DNA of 64,000 nt, taken from Phycomyces nitens (lineage: Eukaryota > Mucoromycota > Mucoromycetes > Mucorales > Phycomycetaceae). The notes beneath the pieces were generated by a model. That model did not search any database, was not told the origin of the DNA, and worked only from the letters and a program-made list of their open reading frames with translations. The position numbers were made by a program, and so were the translations under genes. The stretch covers positions 3,534,001-3,598,000 of the forward strand of contig JAHRBC010000003.1 of the NCBI GenBank assembly GCA_022702545.1, given 5' to 3'. Shown here in pieces: positions 47,867 through 57,487 of the stretch. Every line of letters starts with the position of its first letter. Position 1 is the first letter of the stretch.

Positions 47867-48600
47867 TTAAGTTCGCTCACCAGAGTGAGGAGCAACCGCG
47901 TTCGTTGTTGTTGCTGTTGTTGCTGTTCCTGGTTGAGGACTGAAGATTTCTGGACTACTATTGCCACTCTAAATCTCCTGTACAATATAGAACATGTTTC
48001 TTGCCGCCATATTACTATTCCAAAAAAAAACGTTACAGTTGCTGCAAACTAATATTGGATGAATAGGTCTGTCGTTGGCATTTCTGAAATATCTTTGGCC
48101 TTTAGTCTTACAGGAGTTACAAACCAACAAAATCAATATTGAATATAAAGAATAAAAAAAGAAGAAGTACCTTTGAAGTGTTAAATTCATTGAGGTCCAA
48201 AACGTACTGTTCTCCAATCTTTTTGTTTTACAAGAAGATGCTTGTAGATTTTCTCGGATGTTACATGCCGTATGCAAAGTCTGGCCCTTGAATTGTTTGT
48301 AAGCCCATCTCAAAAGTCAATTAAAGGCATTTTAGAAACGTCTCTGGTTCTAAAGACACATCGATGAGAGTTTCTGTGATATTTTAAACTATTAAAGTGA
48401 TATGCGATACAAACAAGTAATTGACTTATTGCCTTGGTTGGACAGGTTAGTGTGTACTTTTGGGATTCTGTCTGTTTGCTATACGGCATCTCTTCTTTCG
48501 ATTCAGTTTTTTCTTCTTTCTTTGTCATACTTTGTAGACCCATGGATAAGGACGTTGGCGCTTGTGTCCTAAATAATAACATAATAATGAACAATAGCTT
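47867..48600 (-). pseudogene. Decayed TnpB/Fanzor-like RNA-guided nuclease gene (C-terminal part)
   Basis: Read on the minus strand in three frames. One frame gives MPLIDF, a stop, then DGLTNNSRAR to SEKIYKHLLVKQKDWRT. After a frameshift comes VLDLNEFNTSK, the segment before the zinc ribbon. A 46-nt insert starting GTACTT interrupts it. Then CNSCKTK..CSNCNVFFWNSNMAARNM gives a CX2C..CX2C ribbon and the final RuvC motif, in which the usual Arg-Asp before xNAARN is replaced by Ser-Asn. An in-frame TAG lies at 47969-47971, after which a low-complexity Thr/Ala tail runs to a TAA at 47867. TnpB and its eukaryotic relatives (Fanzor) end with this ribbon plus RDxNAARN. The copy is clearly non-functional; the 5' part (RuvC-I) was not found. 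Confidence 0.75.
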
Positions 48601-51600
48601 CTTGCATAATACATCACACCCGATGAATATTTCAATTTACTTTTTTCTTTTAGCAAAAGTAGAGCTTTTTTGCTGGGAACCTTGTTCTTTATCGTCTAAT
48701 TTTTGTTGCTTTTTATTTCGAATCAACTATTCTGCTGCAGGATATAGAATAGGACGCATCGTAAGGTAATATTAAAAAGTGAATAAAGCCAAAAACGATC
48801 ACTTTTCCCAGCAGATCAATTTATCTTTTTTCTTTAAAGGGGTATACAATCAAGTTGTTCGAATAAGAGGGATGTTGCTAACGACTCGACAATTAATGAA
48901 GATGTGACATGGGTGTACACAAATGACAGGATAATAGGGGGGTAAAATACTAGCAAGAGAACCCAAGGAAGCCCAATGGAAACAGTCAAAGCTAGTTTTT
49001 ATTCGAAATAAAAAGTGTAAAGTAGACTGCTAAAGATGCTCTTTATATATATATGTATTGTATGATTACCAAAAGAAAAAGACAATCTTAATTGACTGTG
49101 ATTTTATAATTGATTAACTACTCTGCCAGTACCTTTCTAAATCCCCTTGACCAAATTTTATTCTTTTGGGTTGACACGTAGAGTACTTGAGTTGGGCAAA
49201 GTAACTAGTTACGGGACTATTATGAGGAAGGACGCTCAAATTATCTAGTGTTTATAGCCGGGTTGCTAGCTAACAATAGCTGTTGTTCCAATTGGAGGCG
49301 TGGTGACGAGGGACAATAAAATACTGTCAAGATTTGTCAAGGCAATAGAGCTGCACTCGGTAAGGGTTGGGATGCGTCAAATAATATTTATGACTGAGCG
49401 TATGGGGATGAGCACCAGTTGGCAATAAATGGGAAATTAAAGTGTTTTTAACGAGGTAAAAAGAGATACTTTATTCCTCTTCACTAAACTTTCTCACTTA
49501 TAGCCTCCTCTGTCTTCACACCTATTCATCTACTTCTCCTTCTTCGCACTCCGCTCTACTTCGCCTGGCCTTTACTTTTAAGGTGGCGGCCACCAACCAC
49601 CACGCACACCGTCTTACATCATCTCAATCTCAAGTAGAAACACTGTAACTTCAATACTAAAAACAGATTGCAGATTACAAATTAGGATCTGTCTGATTTG
49701 AGCAGTTGTTTCTTTCTAAAGATCCGGAGATACAAATAAAACATCGCCTAAAATACTATTAGTGCGCCGATTTAAATATTCAGATACACACCCTATGATA
49801 TCTTTTTAAAAAATAAAGACTTTGTATATTGCGGCTATACAACACTGGTAAATATTCAATACAATATTTTAATATACAAGAGTCTGGTTTTGCTTCTATG
49901 ATTATATAGATACTCGGATAGAACCAGAGCAAAAGTAATGACTTTAAGAAGTTTATACTTTAATATTGAAGCAATCGGCAAAATCAAATCAAGCATACCT
50001 TTTGCCCCGACCATAAATATAATAAAGGTAAACATCAACCGCCAAAAGAGACTTGTATCATGACAATAAGATGAACATTTCAAAAATTCTTTTAAATGCA
50101 AGGTAATTAAAATGTCAAATTTGTCAAATAGCACTACGTCCTGTACGATAATGTTTTAAGATCTCTTATCGTATTCAATCATAATACCGTTCTCTTCTCA
50201 AAACCTTTAGGCAAGAATATTAAGCATGAAACTCTTTCCGATTTAGACCTATAAATATATCACGATCAAGTTAAATTGTATTAAAAGTGGTTAGTAAAAG
50301 CAATTGCAAAAGACTTTTTTGGGGTGGGAACCAATAGTAATCGTTCAATTGAGATGAGACTAATCCAAAATACCGTAACCCCTAAACACAGTGTATCTAT
50401 TTGTCAAATACCCAAAAGTAACGAGTGTATCATAGATATAGTGATACATGAAAAATCAATGCTAATCATAGCTATAAAATATAGAGAACCTGTCCAGATA
50501 AGCTTGACAGCAGCTCGAGTATCTTGCAAGAACCATAAATAGTCAATTCTCAAATCGAGGTACAAGTTTTCTTTATCATTGAATATGCAATTGGTTGCAT
50601 AATTCAAATTGGAATATTTCCGCGCCGTAAACCAGCCAATTCTCTACAATGTACGGTAAATGTGGTTAGGGCTACTATAGAATGAAAGGCAATTTTACAT
50701 CTTTTTAATATGTTTTCAAGTATCAACAGTTGAATCATTAATTCGGCAATCATTGTATGTGTGCATGTATTTTCATGATTCAGCCAATTATATTATTTCA
50801 ATGAATTCAGGTATTTAGAAGAAGAAGAAAACAAAGTCAAACGTGTTCTCAAAATAGCTTTCTTTTATGCCTTTTAGTTTTACTAACAATCTTAAACTTT
50901 TTGATAACGTTATTTAGAATACATTTAGAGTAGCAAACAAAGGATTCTGTAATAGTACTGAAATCAACTGCCCTGACCTTTTTTTTTTTTACAGAATCCA
51001 AAAAATAAATAAATAGAGGATTTGTATAAATATTTTAATAGGCTCTTTAATAGTATGTTAGGCGATAATTTATTTGTATCTCCGAAATGCTATTTTTAAA
51101 ACAAAGTGGGAGATATTTTATTGTTAAACGGCCGCCAGATTACAAGATGGAGTAACTGTACTCCAGTTTGACCTGTATATGGACAATTGCAAAGAGGAGT
51201 ATTGTAATAAACTTATCCAATGGAGTACTAGTCTGACATTTTTGGGAGGTTTTGATCCATTTTTATTTTTGGTTTTGTCTTGTAAACTGCTCAACCCAAT
51301 TGTTGTTACGACATACAGACAAATATTTAATAATATATTTTGGCTGTGATTGTTCCAGCATACACCCTAAACTCTTTAAACAAGTGTGATTCTTGAGTGA
51401 TTTGAATCACAAGAACGATAAACTCAAGTGTTGGACAATTACTAAGGTAAAACAAACCAGGCTTTATATATGGAATAAGGGAGGCAGTGATAGGTGACAA
51501 TATTGAGGTCCCGAATAAAGAAGGGAAAAAAGAATATGCTAAAAAGACCCTATTAGAGAGCTCGATATCGTTGTGGCTGGACAGTTTTGAAAGGATACTT

Positions 51601-52245
51601 GAGACTGATTTGTTTGTAAGAACAAAATATTTATTTATACTTTCCTTTATAGGCAGAACAAAGCCAACTTGGACAAATATAGAATCTTCTGTTGTACTCA
51701 AACACCTTTATGGTGTTAAAGGAGAGATGCAACAAGAGAATGAGAGGCATTAGATGCTATAAAGAATGCTAGAGTATTTTAGCGATTAATATCAAATAAT
51801 ACATGGTTTTGAAGCTATATGTAAAATCCATGCCAAATTGACCAGCCAATTTGGTGGGCTTTGTATAATTCTAAAAGTATAATTAGAGCAATTAGGACAG
51901 AATGTTGCTATGATTTGCTATTAATGAGATTGCAATAAAGAAGAGCATTTTGGCTTTTTGGTCCTGATGATAGCCACAAAAATGGGCCATCCGAGTTATA
52001 TACCAGGCAAGATAAGCGGGGTAGGTTTGATTGGTGAAGATCGGGAAGTTATCCATTGACAGAATTTTTCAATTTTGTTTAAAATCCGCCTCTTCCCCGC
52101 CTCTTCAAAAATATTTTTTTTTCCTCTCTCTCTTTTATACGTGTGTATAAATATTTTACCTTTAGATGGTCTTGTTCAAAAAAAATAATTACACCTCTTT
52201 TATATATACATCTTTATTCTCTAATTTATTTTATTAATACGCACA
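48601..52245. other. AT-rich gene-poor region upstream of the cyclin gene
   Basis: No confident gene. Items seen: a palindrome TAACTAGTTA near 49202-49211; a less AT-rich, pyrimidine-rich block at 49480-49620; a small inverted repeat GGAGTAACTGTACTCC at about 51149-51164; and an 88-codon open frame at 51487-51753 that I cannot place. Confidence 0.35.
51487..51753 (+). CDS. Orphan open frame, 88 codons, uncertain
   Basis: The frame reads MIGDNIEVPNKEGKKEYAKK, then LLESSISLWLDSFERILETD, and ends QQENERH. Its composition is more protein-like than that of neighbouring frames, with an amphipathic helix, but it has no recognised family and no clear upstream or downstream exon. It may be a remnant of a longer gene or a chance frame. 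Confidence 0.25.
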   Translation: MIGDNIEVPNKEGKKEYAKKTLLESSISLWLDSFERILETDLFVRTKYLFILSFIGRTKPTWTNIESSVVLKHLYGVKGEMQQENERH

Positions 52246-52322
52246 ATGGCACCAGTCTTTACAACCGTCTGTTCTCGCAGCCCAGAAGCGCTCTTGTGTA
52301 TGTATGAACAAATTTGATACGC

Positions 52323-52359
<37 letters not shown>

Positions 52360-52407
52360 TGCATCTTTTTTTTATAATTTTATAATTTATTTATTTATTT
52401 ATGTTTA

Positions 52408-52438
<31 letters not shown>

Positions 52439-52946
52439 GTTAATGTAAATATTATGTTTAGCCTTTACAACCAGTACTGCGACCTCTCTCCTTCCATGCA
52501 CTCAAAAGACCACTCGATTTACCCCAATAACCCACCCTCGACACCTCCCACCCCTTGACGAATTCATCGCCACAGTCTTCAAACGCTCCCAACTACCACC
52601 TTGTGTCTGCCTAGTATCTCTGATCTACCTCCAACGACTCAAAAACAGTCTGCCACGTCACGCACGTGGCGATATTGATACCCCTTATCGTCTATTTCTT
52701 GCGGCCATTCTCACAGCCTCAAAATTCCTCTCAGAAACTGGCTCCAGCCTCACCAGCCAGACTATTGCTGAGATGGTAGACGGTGTATATTCCCCAAAAG
52801 ACGTCAATCTTATGGAACGCAGTTTCCTAGGTCTCATCAAATACGATTTATTTGTAAATGTCGAAGCAATTCGTGATTATCTAGCCATGCACGGCAAATC
52901 GCTCGAAATGGATCTTATTGAAGATGTTCTGGACCACCAAGCCTAA
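52246..52946 (+). CDS. Cyclin-box protein
   Basis: Two exons (52246-52297 and 52462-52946) give 178 residues. The cyclin box is visible: LDEFIATVFKRSQLPPCVCL, then VSLIYLQRLKN, YRLFLAAILTASKFLSETGS, LTSQTIAEMVDGVYSPKDVN and LMERSFLGLIKYDLFVNVE. The KFL/E arrangement and the helix 5 pattern (LMERxFLxLIxYDLFV) fit fungal cyclins of the PCL/Pho80 or G1-like group; the exact class cannot be set. Such a small protein would hold little beyond the box. The 164-nt intron is packed with complementary (ATT)n and (AAT)n tracts. The coding frame of exon 2 has no early ATG, so it is easy to miss. Confidence 0.8.
52323..52360 (+). repeat. (ATT)n tract in the cyclin intron
   Basis: About twelve ATT units. 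It pairs in inverted orientation with the (AAT)n tract at 52408-52436. Confidence 0.9.
52408..52436 (+). repeat. (AAT)n tract in the cyclin intron
   Basis: About ten AAT units, complementary to the upstream (ATT)n tract, so the intron RNA could form a long A-U hairpin. Confidence 0.9.
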
Positions 52947-53038
52947 AAAGAAACGACCTTTTTTCCATAAATTAACAAGGACACTCTCGAAACTCAAAAC
53001 TGCCACTCTCTCAAAGTTCGGATTCGGACGTCTTTAAT

Positions 53039-53072
<34 letters not shown>

Positions 53073-53732
53073 TTATATTTTATTTGCACAGACTTAGATA
53101 TTATATTCACTCCCTTTTTCTTTCTTTTTTAAAAAAAGGCACCCTGTACATATTAAGGTTATTCATCTATTATAAATAACACAACAAGCATTGAATATAC
53201 ACATTTGAAATTTTAATTATTTGATTTTTGCAACTGGGACACTTTGTGGAAAAAGAGAAATAGGCACCTGGGGCACCTGGGCTGTATTGATCCAGAGAGA
53301 GACAAAATGTGAGGTATATAAGATTAAAGTGTTCCATTCAAACATATTTAAAATTATAAATATTTCCAAAGGATGCCATGGAAACCAATATTTTGACATG
53401 TGAAAACAAAAAGGATATTCTTGACAGCAAAGTACAATGAATTCTGCCAAAATATAGAGAAACATTAATGAGGTCAGTATTGGTCATAATTCGTTAAGAG
53501 ATAAAAACAAATGTGTCTTAATTGTATGTACTGTAATACGTGTCATTAAATGTCCAAAGATATCTACTCATTAATCGTACCCCTTTTTTAAAGTAGAATG
53601 GCTTCTGTTCTCAACAAGGAGATGCACAACTCTGCAGCCTAAACGTAAAAGGATCTTCAAATACTATAAATCTTATGATTACATGCCTTTATTTTTTTCT
53701 TTCTTTCTTTTTTAAATCAATACCATTTGTAT
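52947..53732. other. Intergenic spacer with (AAT)n repeat
   Basis: Holds the cyclin 3' end, an (AAT)n run at 53037-53072 and, before the PAS gene, pyrimidine-rich sequence. No gene recognised. Confidence 0.4.
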
Positions 53733-54560
53733 ATGAACCATTTGCTGTCCAACTGCCCCCTCAGATCAATGGCCTGGCTGACTGCCAGAGATGGATATAT
53801 ATTGAGCTCTTCCATAGAATGGATCAAGATGACGGGCACTGACCCGACTGGAAAACGATTATCTTTGGTGTGGGAGTCCGGAGATCGGTGTGCAGCCGAA
53901 CCAACATTCCATGTGCGTATGTTGTGTGGTGCAATGTCCCTTCTCGTTTGCCCACACACACACGCGGGAACTACTACCCTGATATGCATGGATGTCACCA
54001 CTCTAGACACTATGCTCGATCAACACGCCTTGTCTCTTGTCGTTCGTCTAACCACCTATGGAACGATTGATTCCTGTTTATCGAGATATCCACTGGCATT
54101 AGACTCGATAATAGGGATCCCTATTATGCGTCTGGTGCATACAGATGACGCTGGTCGTCTTTGTGCCGGTCTTAAGCGGGCATCCAACGGGCACACAACC
54201 ACCCTTGATCTGCTCTATCAAGACCCAAGAGATCACCAATCACTTGAGATCACAGCATCAATATCATCAGGGGATCTGCTGTGCTGTATATCAGCCCCAC
54301 ACTTATTCGGCAATGTGACAAGACCTCCAATCCTTTTGGGTCACACTTTCCAGGTCCCCTTTAACCCGGTCAAGGGAATAATCCAAAGGTCACGCGAGAG
54401 AGTACTGCGACTTGTTCTGACCGTTATTATCACGCTCCAGCACATGAAATCAAGACCCCTCATCAGCCAGTTCTGGGAGTGTGTGGTCTGGACGGGTCTA
54501 ATTGACAGTCTATTGTGGGATACACTTTTAGAAGGCAGGCCATCTACAGCTATCCTATAG
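53733..54560 (+). CDS. Short PAS-domain protein
   Basis: A single exon of about 275 residues from ATG 53733. The first PAS-like unit is MAWLTARDGYILSSSIEWIK followed by GTDPTGKRLS. The second is LVVRLTTYGTIDSCLSRYPL, then SIIGIPIMRLVHTDDAGRL, the standard PAS pattern (xxGxIxxxS..xxLGxxxxxLVHPDD). No kinase, zinc-finger or DNA-binding part follows, and the flavin-binding GRNCRFLQ motif of LOV domains is absent. Short PAS proteins are frequent in zygomycete-grade fungi, where they may sense small ligands or partner with other PAS proteins. A 5' exon upstream cannot be excluded. Confidence 0.6.
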   Translation: MNHLLSNCPLRSMAWLTARDGYILSSSIEWIKMTGTDPTGKRLSLVWESGDRCAAEPTFHVRMLCGAMSLLVCPHTHAGTTTLICMDVTTLDTMLDQHALSLVVRLTTYGTIDSCLSRYPLALDSIIGIPIMRLVHTDDAGRLCAGLKRASNGHTTTLDLLYQDPRDHQSLEITASISSGDLLCCISAPHLFGNVTRPPILLGHTFQVPFNPVKGIIQRSRERVLRLVLTVIITLQHMKSRPLISQFWECVVWTGLIDSLLWDTLLEGRPSTAIL

Positions 54561-54907
54561 TATCACTTGTCAATCAGTAGAAAACGAAATCTCAACCGAC
54601 CGAGAAAGCAAGTCACTCCCAACCATACCATCCTTTTGAGAAAGAAAATGAAAAAGAGAGGACATCAATTGGCGCAGTAGAATACAAGATCACTGTGTGA
54701 ATTGGATTCAAACCCCCAAGCGTGGATCATTTTAATCACAATTTATTAACCCCCTTTCTTCCGCTTTTACTCCACCCAAAAAAAAGAAACTCTCTAGCTT
54801 TACCTTTCTTTACCACGCACACACACACATGTGCCTAAATACACAACACTCATTTACATATTCAAATCTCAAGCTAATCATTCATTCAAACCCTAATAAA
54901 TCATCTA

Positions 54908-56707
54908 ATGGCCCTTCTTTTGACTGTACCTGAAGCAGCAGCATCTGCAGACACGATCCAGTTTAAGCTGGTCTTGGGTGGTGAGGTTAGAATCCAACAA
55001 TATTTGATCGACCCAAGCTCATCTGTTTAATAAAAAGGCCCAAGCAACATATATGGCACACCATCAACTACTCAAGCCCACCACATTTCGCTCATTCCAA
55101 CAGATTAGCTGGCTCCATGACGCTCTTGGCCGCAACTTCCCCCTCATCGTCATTCCACCACTGCCAGAACCTCCATTGCTCGCCTGTATGGATGACCAGG
55201 ATTATGTTGAACGAAAAAGGCTGCAGGTCGGCCGTCTGTTTGAAAAGATCATCAAGCGAAAGGTTCTCGCAGATCATCCAGACTTTATCCACTTTCTATC
55301 CAGCGACATGGTACACTAAAAGATCATCAATCCCAGGCACTTATTTGTTGTCTCTAGGCACCAACAGAGATCGGAAAGCCTCACACAGGTGTCCTGTCAT
55401 TTCTTAAATTCAATCGCATCAAACCATCAGAACGCGGATTTACGGCCTACAAGGCATCCCAGCCCGTCGAAGGAGACGATCAAGAGACGTATTATAGACA
55501 TCAGATCTATATCCTGACCCAGGAATCATACTATGGCTCGATTGCCGAGTACCAGAACCAGATAATCCAGCTCAGAGAAAGTAAGATAGACTTTTAAAAG
55601 TAAGGATCTGATGTTCTCCAAACAGGCCTTGGGGATGGGTTAGCACAGATGGGTGATCAGGTTATCGAGACGACACAGAGCAAATACAGACTAGGGGAGG
55701 CCAACCATGAGAAGAGCAGAGAAGTCCAGCGTGGGCTGGATCGGGGGATGCAAGTGTTTGGTCTGCTGATGGACGAGCTTGGTTTCATATTCACTCGCCA
55801 GGTAAGAGAAATAGATCTCTTTACTGGGCCTGTTGGTTAACAAGTGTGCTTGCTGTAGGGCAAAGAGGAAACGATGAAGTTTGGAGACGTCATGATCGAA
55901 TACAAGAATTTCATGGACTCTCTAAAGGTAAGCATGCCAAGGCTTACTACTGTATACTGTGTATGGACCATTAAATCGGCTCTAGATTGTATTCAATGTG
56001 AGGACCCAACATCTGATAGAGTATGCAGACTGTGTAAAGCACTGGAGCAAGAAAAAGGAAAGATCAGAAAAGGCCAAGTCAAGACTAGGACCAAATTCTG
56101 CTGATATTCAGTCTACCATTGCAGAAGAGCAAGAAGTAAGCACGCCAAATCTGGGGCATTCTCACATCTATGATTGTAGGCAACAGAAGCCCTAGAAAAG
56201 AACAAGCTTGGATTTGATACTTGTCAGGCAAAAGTGGCCAATGAGATGCGACTATTTGAAGCACAAAAGAGACGTGACATCAAAAACGCAATTGCCGAGA
56301 ATGTGCGTTTACATTTGCGTTACGAAAAGGCAAAACTCGAAAGTCTCGAAAACGCTTTGGAGACAATGAGGGCCATTACACAACAACCAGTCACGTTTGT
56401 TCATCCGATACTTCCTATTTCGGATGAAGAGGTTCATTCGAGTGCATCTTCTGTATCTTATGCCACATTCGATACTACTCAGGCCATGCGAAGGAGTACC
56501 CGAAGGAAAAAGAGAGAGAAATCCAAAGCCGAACCTCATGTACTCCAATCGTCAGCCTCCTTGCCGACCTGGACAAGAAAGAAGCAGCCGCAGCCCAAAC
56601 CAAGCCAGTCTACAGTGCGAGTGTCGCCTTTTGCTCACGATGGCTCGCGTGTGCATCTTTCGGCTTCATACGACGAGCGGCTAGGAAAGCAGTGGAAGAG
56701 GGCCTGA
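54908..56707 (+). CDS. PX-BAR sorting nexin (SNX4/SNX7-30/Atg20 group)
   Basis: Multiple exons begin 54908-54980, then 55045-55310. Exon 1 ends IQFKLVLGG; the PX domain follows: TTFRSFQQISWLHDALGRNF, IVIPPLPEPP and YVERKRLQVGRLFEKIIKRK, with the PP-loop conserved but the first basic pocket weak. A long helical BAR region runs from SFLKFNRIKPSERGF, through QVIETTQSKYRLGEANHEK and MKFGDVMIEYKNFMDSLK, to LEKNKLGFDTCQAKVANEMR. PX-BAR proteins bind PtdIns3P on endosomes and bend membrane into tubules for recycling or autophagy. The C-terminal ~100 residues are basic and disordered (RRSTRRKKREKSKAE), unlike typical SNX4. The exact subgroup is unsettled. Confidence 0.78.
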
Positions 56708-57114
56708 TAGCCTAAATACACACATATATACACACACACACGCACACACATATACACACACGCACACAACGCACACACAACGCACACACCTATATATATT
56801 ATATATATATTATATGTATACATATATATATATATAGTCATACAAATCCCTTGGTCATCGATTTACCAAGTATATTCTATTCCACTTCATATACTCATTT
56901 ACTTGAATGCCATTGTGGCTATACTTAATCAATAATCTTACATCAAATCCATTAATAATGAGCCGTGTGCCTTTTTGGTCATTGGCTTTATTTATGCAGG
57001 CTATAATAAGACTCGTATCTCTTGACACAAATGACTAGGGAGATTAGATAGAATACACATACATATATTTATATATTTATATTTTTATATTATATTATAC
57101 TATTATTATTATTA
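56708..57114. other. Repeat-rich spacer
   Basis: CA and TA microsatellites occupy 56716-56840, with further TA/TTA tracts at 57060-57114, ending next to the stop codon of the small minus-strand gene. No other gene recognised. Confidence 0.5.
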
Positions 57115-57315
57115 TTATTTGAGATCCCTATATTGGGCAAACCAAGATGAGATGGTGCGACGGCCATAAAGATCAAAAAAACCTGCTCGAGGTCTGTTGA
57201 CATCACGCAGCATTTGTTGTTTGGAAAACCTACTTGTGCTCATCATTTTCAAATTTGAAACAGTCGAGAACAAACCTAAAGGGTGATGATTGTGATAGCT
57301 GTGATGGCTGCTCAT
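57115..57315 (-). CDS. Small basic protein, unknown
   Basis: An uninterrupted frame of 66 codons, starting MSSHHSYHNHHPLGLF and ending FFDLYGRRTISSWFAQYRDLK. The middle (SRFSKQQMLRDVNRPRAGFF) is basic with aromatic residues, which gives it the look of a genuine small protein rather than noise; it could be a small mitochondrial or membrane-associated protein. It is divergent from choline kinase with 172 bases between start codons, suggesting a shared promoter. I do not recognise the family. Confidence 0.45.
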   Translation of the reverse strand: MSSHHSYHNHHPLGLFSTVSNLKMMSTSRFSKQQMLRDVNRPRAGFFDLYGRRTISSWFAQYRDLK

Positions 57316-57387
57316 GATTGTTGGCTAGACTGACAACCGTTCTTTTTTTAGGTTACAATTGGCCATATATTGATGAGCACAATGTGT

Positions 57388-57393
57388 CACGTG
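57388..57393 (+). promoter_or_regulatory. CACGTG E-box between the small gene and choline kinase
   Basis: CACGTG in the context TGTCACGTGAG lies about 95 bases before the choline kinase start. In yeast, Ino2-Ino4 bind a related CAYRTG core upstream of phospholipid genes, including choline kinase. Functional assignment is inference. Confidence 0.3.
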
Positions 57394-57487
57394 AGGACGC
57401 AGAAATGAATTTAGAAATAGAAAAAGCTTAAAGACCAGCAAGTTTTTTGCTTGCTCTCCTTCTTTTCTTTACTAATTTTTATAAATC

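Noticed and set aside
51585..51598. Minus-strand GTATCCTTT, a U12-type GT-AG donor match
   Set aside because: No coding exon on that strand ends there; such 9-mers are expected about this often by chance in AT-rich DNA.
53405..53416. Minus-strand ATATCCTTT, a U12-type AT-AC donor match
   Set aside because: It lies in a spacer without a coding exon. It serves as a warning that the motif alone is weak evidence.
54665..54735. tRNA-like boxes (TGGCGCAGTAG and GGATTCAAACCC)
   Set aside because: The two boxes have roughly tRNA spacing but no acceptor stem forms, the T-stem would hold a mismatch next to the loop and the D-loop lacks GG.
56716..56840. CA/TA tract as a structural or mobile element end
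   Set aside because: A simple microsatellite; similar tracts occur at several other places in the window.
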